Assembly (NCBI RefSeq): GCF_040183065.1
Contig: NC_091119.1
Location: forward strand, 189,268,043 to 189,332,042
From: Periplaneta americana
Lineage: Eukaryota; Arthropoda; Insecta; Blattodea; Blattidae
Direction: 5' to 3'
DNA: 64,000 nucleotides
Shown here: positions 43,936 through 57,200 of the stretch, one piece after another
Layout: every line of letters starts with the position of its first letter
Numbering within the stretch: the first letter of the stretch is position 1
Notes under the pieces: generated by a model
What the model was told of the DNA's origin: nothing
Database searches by the model: none
What the model saw: only the letters and a program-made list of their open reading frames with translations
Made by a program: the position numbers and the translations under genes

Positions 43936-46900
43936 TTATTTTGGTGAAGTTAAGGCCATCACACCACCAGAAATACAAATACAATAAAATAAATAAAAAG
44001 AAAAATCATAATAAAACTACAATAATATAAATGAAAAGAAGAATCATACTATAAAATTTAGTGATTAGTAGAACTGAATTAAATTTGTAAAGTAATCAAT
44101 TTAAATATACTCTACTGCTGAACTCACTTGAGAAGTAAAACTACTTGATTTGTATTTTAAGATATCACCAACAAATGATTTTCGCATAACATTATAGGAA
44201 TCTGTTTTTCACGATACCAATCACACATATTCTAAAATTCCAATAGAATAAAACCAAAAACTTTTCCATAGCATGTTTCCTTAAAAATGACTTGTAACGG
44301 TGAAATTTAATATGAGTAATTCATATAATATTAACATACCTAACATCAGGGAGATGTTTGAGCAAAAATGACATCAATATATTTAATATATTAATAACAA
44401 AACCATAATATAGGCCTAGGTAAACAATATGTATATTAAATATTCACAGACTACTACAAACTGAAGACTGCATATTTTTGGACGATTAATACTTCCCACT
44501 CCGCTCGGCTCGGCTTGGCTGTAGCAACAAAAGAATCTACCTGCAACCCCCCCGCACCGATGGCAAGAATACCTCAGGTCCCAGCGCTAAACTCGTCGGA
44601 GGAAGACAGTACTTACCTCAGCCCACGGTGTTAGGCCCATGGGCGTGAATTTGAACTGCCACTGGGGCAGACCCTGATGAACCAGCATCATGCGGAAGTA
44701 CTGCGTGAAGTCTGCAGCCAGGTAGTGCCACTCGAAACTTCTGTCCAGCAACCAGATCTTGGGGTCCTCTCGTTTTAAATCGGATTCGCACTCGCTCTTG
44801 TCCATGTACACCAGACACACCTTCGAAAACCATTACACAGATGTAAGAACAAGGCAGTACGTTGGTCTGCGAGGGGATATTACTAGAGTAAATTACATAC
44901 TACTCTTCTTGTGGTTTGATCTCGCCTGGAAATAACTAGCACGCGTTACGAACAACAAATAGTGCAGAAAGAGGAGAGTTCTGGTTGTGGTTAGTTTTGG
45001 TGAAGAGTTTGGGTACTTAATAGACCATAGTTTGCAGCATATATACAGAGTGTTTCATAACAAGAGGCAATCACGCCAAGAACCAATTCAGGACGTAAAT
45101 GTTACAAATTCATATAAACTTGTATCCGAAATCAAAATCAACTTGAATCCAAGTTAAAATTGTTTTTATGTTCCACCAAAGATATAATTTCTTCAAAGGA
45201 AGATCTTGCAATGGGCTTTATGTCCCTTGAGGCAAGTCTTGTAAGTTACATTTCCTCGACGAACATTTCTTTTTGTACCTGTAGATTATGTTCATGATGA
45301 GCATTTCGAGTATACCTTATTTTATTTCATGGAGTGCAGTTTCATAGAAAGGACTTTGCCAACAGACCTTCTACTGTCCCCTACTAATTGGTTGTCATAA
45401 ATAAATGCCTTCCTTACGGTGACGGAAATCTTGTCTTCTCCTCTTATTAACCAATCACAACCTTCGTTCAGAAGAATTAACAGGCTCCCCTCAAATCCAC
45501 GTGGAGGCAGAGTTGTCGCATCTTTTCCGAATTCCAAGAATCCCATCAGTCTGATTTCGAGGGTCACCAGGATTGTGGCAACTGTGCAATGTTGGGACGA
45601 GGGGACAGGATGGAATTGTCAGAGTTTTTTGTGTAGGAAGTGCTCAAAGGAGCCAAAGGAAGGCTACCGCCTGTGACAACACAGGCTAACTGCAAGATAA
45701 GGGAGACACATTTCCCTTTTTGAGGAAAAAAAAAAATCTCCTACCCTGAAGATAATTTACTTCAGGCCCGATGAATCTAATTAATGGAACTACCTTTCCG
45801 ATGCCTTGGCAAGCGTCCAGTTCGAAGATCTTGCACTTGACGCCGAAGTTGGGGCGCTGCCTGGGGTCGTCCTGCTCGCTGCAGACCTCGATGTCCAGCA
45901 GCGTGGGGCATTCCGCATCGCCCATGCTCTTGACGCCGGCTAGCCGTCGTAACTCAGACATCGAGTTGAGCTTCATGTTGCCGATAGGGAGCACCTCGCC
46001 TGTATACAGACACTTCATCAGCCTCGTACACAGGGAAGTGACAGTGCGAGAACATGTCTCCCACAAAACCAATAAAACATATTAGGGTAGAGCTTTGCGT
46101 TTAGTTACCTAAAGCCTCCAAGCTACCTGCAAATATAGGGTGCGTCAGAAAGAAGGGATGAATTTCACAGGGCAAGAAAATTGTAAGGATTCATCAAATC
46201 AAAAATTTGTTATCAACAGATTCACTAATACATGCAGTTTATTTATGGTATACAACATCATCCATATGATGTCCTTGGCTTTCGATACAGGCATCGAGGC
46301 GTTTTCTGATGTTCGGCATCACTTTCACAGTCATAGTTGGTGGGATTGCCGCGATTTCTTCACGAATCGCCGTTTTCAGTTCGTCCAGTGTATGTGGTTA
46401 TTTACACCTTCAAACGGTCCCAAAGAAGGAACTCGCAGGGCGCGAGATCTTACCGTAATCTTGGACAATTTAAGTGCAATAGCATGTTTGCGGGCTGATC
46501 GTTGAGGTGGCCGGACAACCTACAGTCTGTCTCCACTCGCGCTCCGTGTTCGTCCAGGTGATTTCTTCTTTAATGTTGAACATGTGGTACGAAGTGAAGC
46601 CACCCACCGCAAAATTGTATTCCGAGTTGGAATCCTAGCGTGACGTCCGATGTCGAAATGAGTCCTGAGTGGCGATCACAGACTCTTCATTTTTCAAAAA
46701 TGTCTCTGCGATGAAAGCACGTTGTACACCAGACCAACACCATGTTCTCAACTGAAACTGCATTCTATGGCTGACCCAACAGTCGTGGTCCCCCTCACTA
46801 TATCCCTCCCCTCGCTGCGTATCGATAGTTTTAAATCCATCCGTTCTTTCTGGCGCACCCTGTATATGGAGTATATAGTTCGGATCGGCTTACTTAATAC

Positions 46901-48457
46901 CCTAAGAGTGAAACCTAACTATTTTTCACCTATATAATAAATAAATTTAGCTTCCCTTATGGAAAGGTTGCTAGATTTGACAAAGCGTATTACATATAAT
47001 TTGGAAACATACCTAAAAGGTAAAATGCTATACATTTGAAACGGTTAGGGAATCGAATATACAAAATGTCAGAAAAATTTATACCCAAGTAGCATTTGTG
47101 CTCATTTACAGTGAAGGAAGGGGGAAAAAAATATCATCAGATAGGTTAGAATGATTTGAATGCCATATACCGCGAGAAAAATAATAATACGGATTTACTG
47201 GTATTGACATCTAAACCAATCAACAGCCATCGGTTAAGATAACTTGAAATTTCCATTATCACTCCCATACAAATGATTTCTCAATATCTGAACCGATCCT
47301 TTGAGGGCACTAATGGCTATTTCCTTCACAATGCTGTGTGTTAGGCCCAGGTTTTTATATTTGTTGGCAAAGGAGGAGGGTATGGTACTTCGTGCTCCCA
47401 CCATCAGACCTATTACATCAATGTGGGACAGGCTATATTATTAGTGGATTATAGTAATTTTTTGGAAGTCAGGTTGAATTTTCTCTTACCAACTTTGTTT
47501 CGAATTTCGAGTACTGACAAATACGACAACTGGCAGTTATTTCCTAACTGTTATGTTGGCAGCAATCATTTTGGTTTGCAGTAAAGGAAACTGATGAAAT
47601 GTAGGCTAAGTATACCTAAGCTCGTGAAATTTGAACGTAATTAATAATTAATTAGTAATACCGGTAATAATATTAATATCAATACATAATTAAGTTCTTT
47701 TGCGTTGTGATTCCAAATCAACATTATATTCAGGTAAGTATAGGCCTAATTAAATAAGAAATAACTGGAAGACTTTCTTGTATCTTGTACAGTAATGAAA
47801 ATTTGTAGGCCTATGTGTAAAACACTGTCGTTCTGCTATATAAAAAAATATTTTTACGATTTAAAAAAATATATTTATATATATATATATATATTTTTTT
47901 TTTCAAAATTCAAAATGGTGGCAGTACACTGTGCAGTGATGAAGCTTTTCCCTCATAACTCATAAACTTTGTATATTTTTCATGTTCTCTCTCTTTTATT
48001 TTACTGCTGAAACTCATGTTTACAATATCATGCTCTTTCAACTACATTTCTTAATAAATATTTTTTTTTTTATTTTGTGTTAAAAATACTGATATTTGAC
48101 CATTTTTAAATGAATTAATTTTTTATCAGACAATCTATCACAGGTAGAGAAGTGATCTTGCATCATGTTGTAGATATGACATGCATAAATACACACAAAA
48201 AATTTCATCACAGTATGTTGGATAGTTTTTTAGTTATGTGGCAAACGCTTCATCATTGCACAGTGAACTGAATTTTGAAAAATAATGTAAATTGTTTTGT
48301 AATCTTAAATTTTTTCGTATAGCAGGAGGACAATGTTTTACACGCACTAATTTTTAATTATTGTATAAGATACAGTAATGGAGGAAAAAATGTTGAATAT
48401 TTCCAAAAATTTTACTGCCGTAAGCTGTACCTAACCCCTTAAAGGAGCTGGCTCCTG

Positions 48458-48488
<31 letters not shown>

Positions 48489-50052
48489 TTTCGTCTATCT
48501 ATGGTAAAAATCGTCTTTTTTTGCATACAAGTAGACTTTAAATATATTTTTATTGTTATTATTAAATCCACGTGGTATTCCTGTTGCTCGCCGACTTATA
48601 CAGGCACACGAATAAACAGATGCAGACACACAGTACCGGTGCATGAGGGAAGACTGCATGATTGGTTGCAACACGTCGTTCTGTACCGTTTTATTGGTCA
48701 AAAGTAGTATGACGTAGTAAAAGTGTGATAGTCACCATAAGAACACGTCATTACTGATGACCACACATCAGGGTTGCCATACGCAAGACTATAGTCATAT
48801 GCTTACGACTATTTTGACTAATTGTACGAGGTACGTCCGAACTTTTAAGTCGTACGCAGTTTTGTACGACTATTTTACTGAAGGGACAAAATTATTTTGG
48901 AAGTCACAATGTCGGACTATAATTTTAAAAAATAACAGTTAATTTGCCCCTTTTCTAGAGACAACTTTTCTTCATTCAGTATATCATTGACTAATATTCC
49001 TGATCATACATATAATGCTTTAAAGGGATAAAAGATGCTTTGAAAATCAATACGGTGACTACACTTGCCACCCAAATCATAAATTCGTCATCTTGAGTTC
49101 CAGGTTTCATGTACAGCCCAGTTACTTTATGGTGCCAGCTCGTCGACGCGAGAGAGGAGAAGGTTCGACTGTGGGAGGGAGACCGATCCGAGACGGAGCG
49201 AATGGAGGGAGGGAAATACAGTCATATTAGAAATGAAGTTTCACGTTGCAGCGTCTGCATAATTTTGAGCTCCTGTGGCTGTGTTCACTTCATACTCCGG
49301 AACAATAGTCACTAATAAACACTAATGTGGAAATACAACGAGCAGCAGTGCGGGACAATAGTCACTAATAAACACTAATGTGGAAATACAATGAGCAGCA
49401 GTTCGGAACAATAGTCACTAATAAACACTAATGTGGAAATACAATGAGCAGCAGTTCGGAACAATAGTCACTAATAAACACTAATGTGGAAATACAACGA
49501 GCAGCAGTGCGGGACAATAGTCACTAATAAACACTAATGTGGAAATACAATGAGCAGCAGTGCGGAACAATAGTCACTAATAAACACTAATGTGGAAATA
49601 CAATGAGCAGCAGTTCGGAACAATAGTCACTAATAAACACTAATGTGGAAATACAATGAGCAGCAGTTCGGAACAATAGTCACTAATAAACACTAATGTG
49701 GAAATACAATGAGCAGCAATCGAATCACTATATTTAACAGTTAATCACTAATTAACAATGAAATATACTCATGCGGCAATACCGGTAATGTTCATCAGTG
49801 CTTCACTGTTACCTTTCCCATCATCATCATCTCATCATCATCATCATCATCATCCATGTAAAAGATGGAGCGGCCTTCTTCCCTGTACTTCTTTATTTTC
49901 CTCAAATACTGCAAACTTTCGGCCCTAATGCTGTGATGCTCCACCAGAATTTGGGGATTATTTTGTGTTTTTTTTTCCAATGAAATCCTAATTTCAAAAT
50001 AACTTTCCTCAAAGTCGAGTATCTCCCTGAAAGTCGATAGTCTTTCAATTTC

Positions 50053-50095
<43 letters not shown>

Positions 50096-52639
50096 CATAT
50101 ACATATGTACATTTTAATGAAATATAGAACTCGTGCTTTGGTTTATCTTATGACAGCTTCATTAAAGTTGTTCATAGTTGATTTTGGCGCCGATTATCAA
50201 TGTCTTTAGTCTGCCTTATTATTTGGCTAACACAGCTCTCGGAGACAGCGGTAAACTCTGCTACAAGTTTTCCAACATTTATTACGTTTTTTCTTCCGAC
50301 GCTATCTTCATAAAGCGCTACACGTTGCTCACGACTTCTCGCGACTGCGAATGCAATACCCAACCTTTCAGTTTACTTCTAACAGGCAGCGTTTTCACAA
50401 ACAGAAAATAGCAGTGAATCTAGACAATAAATACTACACACTAAACAATACAAAACAGAAGCACTACAACTATTTAAGTAACCAAATGAAATGTACGTAA
50501 CAAACACACTAAATTGCAATATACAAGACAGTGGTGGTGTAGTACGTCCTTAGCGCGACTGTACGCCCACACTAACGCTCCCGAGATGTGACCGCTAGCG
50601 CAGTCAGGGGAAGACTAAAATGAACACCCCTTCGAACAAACAGTGAACTCGCCCAAACCACTGCGTCGCCAGGCCAGAGCTGTCACCATAAAGTAACAGG
50701 CCTGTACGGTGCTATTCAGCGTATTCCGAATCTCACCGGTCCGGCGGCATCAATGACGTCACGTTGCACGAAAATAAGGAACAAAACTGCTGGAAGAATC
50801 GATGCTGTCATGGCGACTGTGTAAGTGGTTATCTGTGCTACGCTAGCAAAATTTTGCGAAATTTCCGTACTTCCATCTCGTTCAAATAAAAGAGATCATA
50901 AACAACTTATTTCTTGAACCGGTAGTAATAACTGGTCCGTTGACATATTCGCTCATAAGCCATTAACATATTGTTTTTACGTTCTGCTCATTACAAACAA
51001 TACAGCAGAACTAAAGCAGAACACACCGCCATGACACAACAGTGCACGATGTCATTCGTCTGCTAATTCCCGCCCTATACAAGAACCAATCAGATTCACT
51101 GATGGCGGCTGATGGAGCCTTCCACCACCTCTGCAAGTTGATGGCACCGGTGCGACACCGGTGGAGCATCAATGACGTCATCGGTGGAATTCGGAACACC
51201 GTGATGCCATCGGACTGCTCACCGGTGAGATTCGGAATACGCTCATTATATCAAAGTAACACGAGTTCAGAGATCTGCTGACTTCATTGTATGTTCAGCA
51301 ATGGAAGTATTTTTTTATGAATGAAATAGTACCCCGCTAGGATAAAGAAATCTAGACGTGCTGATATTTTAGCGGTGTCGGATTTGAGTCGACTGCAGGA
51401 GGTGGATTAATTTGATGTCATCATAAGCTGCCACATTGATTGATATTAAATATCTCCCGTTGCGCCGGCGAAAGATAAAGTTTCTGCTGGCTTTCAATAT
51501 AATAATGTCGTTTCCGATCAAGCGTCATCACGCATGCTTTACCGAAAATGACAGTGTTGATGAAGAAATGGTAATTTTAATGCTAAATGCCATTGTGGAT
51601 ATCAACTATAATTACTAAAATTCTTGATTGGTTGAAGAAATGGATGCTGAATTAGGAAAGACTGGAGAATGCTGGGTTTGCAGTGAAAGACCTGCCCTTG
51701 GAGAGAACACTACGAATGAATGAATATAAATTTATAGGCCTATGAACTCCTTTTTTGGGGTATTATGTGAAATATATTTTTGCGCACTATCTATAAAATA
51801 GTAAAATGATGAATGTACGACAATTTTATGCTTAAGTACGACATTTTTCATATGTTGGTACGACGATTGCATTTCATTTATCTGGCAACCCTACCACACA
51901 TTCATGAGTTAGTAATGGGCGCCATTTCTACTGTTACTATTAGTGCATTCGGTAATCGATTAGCCACATTTATTTCTTGTTACCTCTTTTGCGTATTCTA
52001 GATAACTTGCGCATCCTCTCATCCGGGCAGGAGAAAATTTGTTCACCCGGTATTTTCTCTTTGTGCTTCGTGTAACGATAAAATAAAATTGTGGTGATAA
52101 TGGCACTATAAATTGTGTATAACTGTACATGTGAATGGATTTTGAACAGCGAGTAGAAAGACGGAACAATCAGATGATTGTGATAATTTATTAAAATTGG
52201 CGGTTTCCGATGTTCAGTATTATAAAGAGCAGACACAACAGCTCAGACTCGTCTGCAGACTACAATGCGACCATCTGACAGATAAGGATTTTATAACCAG
52301 ACAATAATATGGAGCATAAGTTGGTGACGTCATAAGAAGGTCGAGATGCACTGTTAGTAACAGCATAAATGGGCCGTCATCTCGCCACTGGCACACTGCA
52401 CTCACGCGAGACGGTGATCTTCCATTAAATAGCCGGGTTTGGTTCTGAATGGGGACAAGCTTATCGTTATTGCAAACTGTTGCTCTGGGGATATCGGCTG
52501 TAATTTTAAGGATGGCATGTAGAACTGACGAGCAGAAATTCCGGTGGTAGGTCAGGTTGTCTGCAAATTTATAAAGTAACATTTCGCAGACCGTCTTTTA
52601 CGTCTCTGCTCTGGAGAGGGGAAGCATAGGTAGGAAGGG

Positions 52640-52713
<74 letters not shown>

Positions 52714-54226
52714 TTACTTACTTACAAATGGCTTTTAAGGAACCCGAAGGTTCATTGCCGCCCTCACATAAGCCCGCCATCGGTCCCTATCCTGTGCAAG
52801 ATTAATCCAGTCTCTATCATCATATCCCACCTCCCTCAAATCCATTTTAATATTATCCTCCCATCTACGTCCCGGCATCCCTAAAGGTCTTTTTCCCTCC
52901 AGTCTCCCAACAAACACTCTATATGCATTTCTGGATTCGCCCATACGTGCTACATGCCCTGCCCATCTCAAACGTCTGGATTTTAAGTTCCTAATTATGT
53001 CAGGTGAAGAATACAATGCGTGCAGTTCTGTGCTGTGTAACTTTCTCCATTCTCCTGTAACTTCATCCCGCTTAGCCCCAAATATTTTCCTAAGCACCTT
53101 ATTCTCAAACACCCTTAACCTATGTTCCTCTCTAAGAGTGAGAGTCCAAGTTTCACAACCATACAGAAGAACCGGTAATATAACTGTTTTATAAATTCTA
53201 ACTTTCAGATTTTTGGACGGCAGAGTGGATGATAAGAGCTTCTCAACCGAATAATAACACGCATTTCCCATATTTATTCTGCGTTTAATTTCCTATCGAG
53301 CGTCATTTACATTTGTTACTGTTGCTCCAAGATATTTTAATTTTTCCACCTCTTCGAAGGATAAATCTCCAATTTTTATATTTCCATTTCGTACAATATT
53401 CTGGTTCACTAGACATAAACATATACTTTGTCTTTTCGGGATTTACTTCCAAACCGATCGCTTTACTTGCTTCAAGTAAAATTTCCGTGTTTTCCCTAAT
53501 CGTTTGTGTATTTTCTCCTAACATATTCACGTCATCTGCATAGACAAGAAGCTGTGTAATCCGTTCAATTCCAAACCCTGCCTGTTATCCTGAACTTTCC
53601 TAATGGCATATTCTAGAGCGAAGTTAAAAAGTAAAGGTGATAGTGCATCTCCCTGCTTCAGCCCACAGTGAATTGGAAAAGCATCAGATAGAAACTGACC
53701 TATACGGACTCTGCTGTATGTTTCACTGAGACACATTTTAATTAATCGAACTACTTTCTTGGGAATACCAAATTCAATAAGAATATCATATAATACTTCC
53801 CTCTTAACCGAGTCATATGCCTTTTTGAAATCTATGAATAACTGATGTACTGTACCCTTATACTCCCATTTTTTCTCCATTATCTGTCGAATACAAAAAT
53901 CTGATCAATAGTCGATCTATTACGCCGAAAACCGCACTGATGATCCCCAATAATTTCATCTACGTACGGAGTTAATCTTCTCAAAAGAATATTGGACAAA
54001 ATTGCGGATAGAGGGGACGGCCTCCAGATATGGAGGGTAGCTGCGAATATATTGAATAAGCAGTCGTGGACAGCCGATAAGGGGTGGTCCTCCAGCTTAG
54101 GGGTTGGGCGAAGGGCTAACAACCCATCACCGTAAAAAAACAGCTTGTTATGAATCCCTACAATAAGCCTCGGAATAGGACTGATTCTCTGGCACGACCA
54201 CAGCAAAGGAATAATAATAATAATAG

Positions 54227-54295
<69 letters not shown>

Positions 54296-57200
54296 GTATA
54301 GTAAACAAATCACAGCTTTCACGTTAAATTTCTTGTCAAAGAAAACAACATTATCGCAATTTGTAAATCTAAAACTTTATAAACAACATAAACGCACCTA
54401 GTAAACAAGCACATTATAGTGAAAATAATTAATGTAACAGAAATGAATGCATAAATTTCATACACGCCAACATTTTTTAAAATGAGAATTGAAAATAATA
54501 ATAGTACATTATGCAACGAGCCTATAATGGTAGTAATTAAGACGCGAGTATGTTTATGAAACGAGCCCATCTGTCTTCTAGGTGTTGCTTCTAATACCTC
54601 CGTAACTAATCATCATACCATGAAGGTTCCTCATCGCCAAAATATCCTCTATTGCACTCAGGTCTTCGAAGACGGCATTTAATATTTACCCTATATATCT
54701 ATATATATATAATTTGATCTGGTAATGGAAATTACGGGAAAACGGCTGAACGGATTTTAATAAATGACCCCTCATTTTCAAGCTTGAAACCCAAAGTTTT
54801 TCAGAAAAATAGTAGTTTTCAGTGAAATGTTAATTTTCCTACATAACTTTCCTATTTTCCAAAATCCATCTTTCGTCAGTTTGAGAACTAATTGCATTTC
54901 AGAAAAAAACAAAACACACAATACAATAATCAATACGCTATTACACGAAGGCCATGTGCTGTAGGATTGCCGACATATTTAGAGCTCAAATTCAATCGGT
55001 TATTAAAAACTTTAAGACTTACTAAAAGTAATTCACAGGTCTCATTCTGCGGTTTGTAATTTTCTGAGTACAGCTGTGTATTATATATTAAAATCTATAA
55101 AACTTGAGGTGGTTTGATGACATTATTACCATCAGAAATAAAATATTATTATAGTTAATGTCCACACCTGTGGAGTAACGGTTAGCGCGTCTAGCCGCGA
55201 AACCAGGTGGCCCGGGTTCGATTCCTGGTCGGGGCAAGTTACCTGGTTGAGGTTTTTTCCGGGGTTTTCCCTCATCCCAATATGAGCAAATGCTGGGTAA
55301 CTTTCGGTGTTGGACCCCGGACTCATTTCACCGGCATTATCACCTTCATCTCATTCAGACGCTAAATAACCTAAGATGTTGATAACGCGTCGTAAAATAA
55401 CATACTAAAATAAAAAAAAAATATAGTTAATGCCATGATGTGACTATTTTTCATTAATTATATATATTAATGCTGTATTGATGATATGAAAGTGAAACGT
55501 TTTGGGGTTATATAAGTAGATGTAGAGAATATCTTAAATTAGATCTCCATTTCTATAATTTACTGAGTGGCGGCTGTATAGTATATATAACTACAAAACT
55601 TACGTAAGATAATAATATTGTTATTAAAATTAAGATATTTTTATAGTTATTAATCAAGTGGAGTTGGGTCTTTTTCATATAGGCCTACTTAATGGCGGTG
55701 TAGTGTAAATATTTATATGCGTCATTCTCTTCAGTATTGGGACGAGAGAGCGCAAAAATTTCAGTTCGTAAGGAAAGACCAAAAGGTATTACTTACTGAT
55801 AAAATAAGAAGCCTACAAAATTTTGTAGTCTCCCGATCATTTCAGCAAGATCTCTTAGCAGGATAAAATGATTTTACCCTCTACATTTCAAGCTCTACAT
55901 GCAGCAGCTATACCAAAATCCTATGTCTATTGTTCGAAAGCACAGTAAACCTGACATTTTTTTTTAACTTTCGCCTACAATCCACAATGACCTAAAATGG
56001 CTATTGCTTTACTCCCACATGAAAAACCCACTGATAGTCCTATCATTGTTACTTGCGTTTTCGCGTTGAAACTCAAAAACTGAAGGTGGATAGGTTCAAG
56101 AAAAAGTATTTGGCATAAAAAGAACATTCAGAGGGAGTATGTTTCATTATTATGGAAGCAAATAACTTTCAAAATGTCTCGTATTCTTCGTTGAAAATAA
56201 ATATGCAAAATTTTTATTTGAACGTCTAATGAACTTAGTTTGCAGCATTTGCTGTAAAAGCCACTAGTATATATATATATATATAATATTTGAACTGGTA
56301 ATGGAAATTACGGGAAAACGGCTGAACGGATTTTAATGAGTGACCCCTCATTTTCATGCCTGGCATCCAAAGTTTTTTTGGAAAAGTAGTAGTTTTCAGT
56401 GAAATGTCAATTTTCCTACATAATTTTCCTATTTTCCAAAAACCATCTGTTGTCATTTTTGAGAACTAATTTTATTGAATCACGGCCGACTTGATTGAAT
56501 TTCAGAACAAAACTCACACTACAATAAACAATAGGCTATTACACGAAGGCCATGACCTGCAGGATTGCCGACATATTTAGAGCTCAATTCAATTTGTTAT
56601 TAAAAACTGATTCTGCTGAGTATAATTTTCTGAGTACAGCTGTGTATTTGATATTCAAATCTACGAAACTTGAGGTGGTTTGATGACATTATTACCATTA
56701 GAAATTAAATATTATTATAGTTAATATCATGATGAATCTATTTTTCATTAATTGTACATAATATTGATGCTATATTGATGACATGAAAGTGAAACGTTTT
56801 GAGGTTATGTAAGTAAATGTAGAGAATATCTTAATTTAGATCTTCATTTCTATAATTTACTGAGTGACTGCTATATATAACTATAAAACTTAAGTAAGAT
56901 GATAATATTGTTACTAAAAATCAAATATTTTTATACTTATTAACCCAGTGGGGTTGGGTCTTTTTCATATACTTAATGGCGGTGTAGTGTAGATATTGAT
57001 TATGTGTCATTGTCTTCAGTATTGGCTCGAGAGAGCGCAAAAATTACAGTTCCTAAGGAAAGATTAAAAGGTATTACTTACTGATAAAATAAGAGGCCTA
57101 GAAAATTTTGTATTTTCCAGATCATTTCAGCAAGATCTCTTAGTAGGATAAAATGATTTTACGCTCTACATTTCAAGTTCTACATGCAGCAGCTATACGA

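Larger units (their letters stand above)
48769..51893. mobile_element. Large hAT-type element in the TPGS2 intron, composite
   Basis: Ends CAGGGTTGCCATACG and CTGGCAACCCTA, with a perfect 8-bp duplication CCACACAT (48761-48768, 51894-51901). It contains a 53-bp minisatellite, transposase-like fragments of another family, a TA microsatellite and TIR element B (50719-51242). No hAT transposase was recognised. Confidence 0.78.

Noticed and set aside
49300-49718. CRISPR-like regular repeats
   Set aside because: Units abut without unique spacers; this is a minisatellite in a eukaryotic genome, as are the other three arrays.
53880-54308. Frame with long Asn and Ile runs
   Set aside because: Produced by translating the (TAA)n microsatellite next to LINE sequence.
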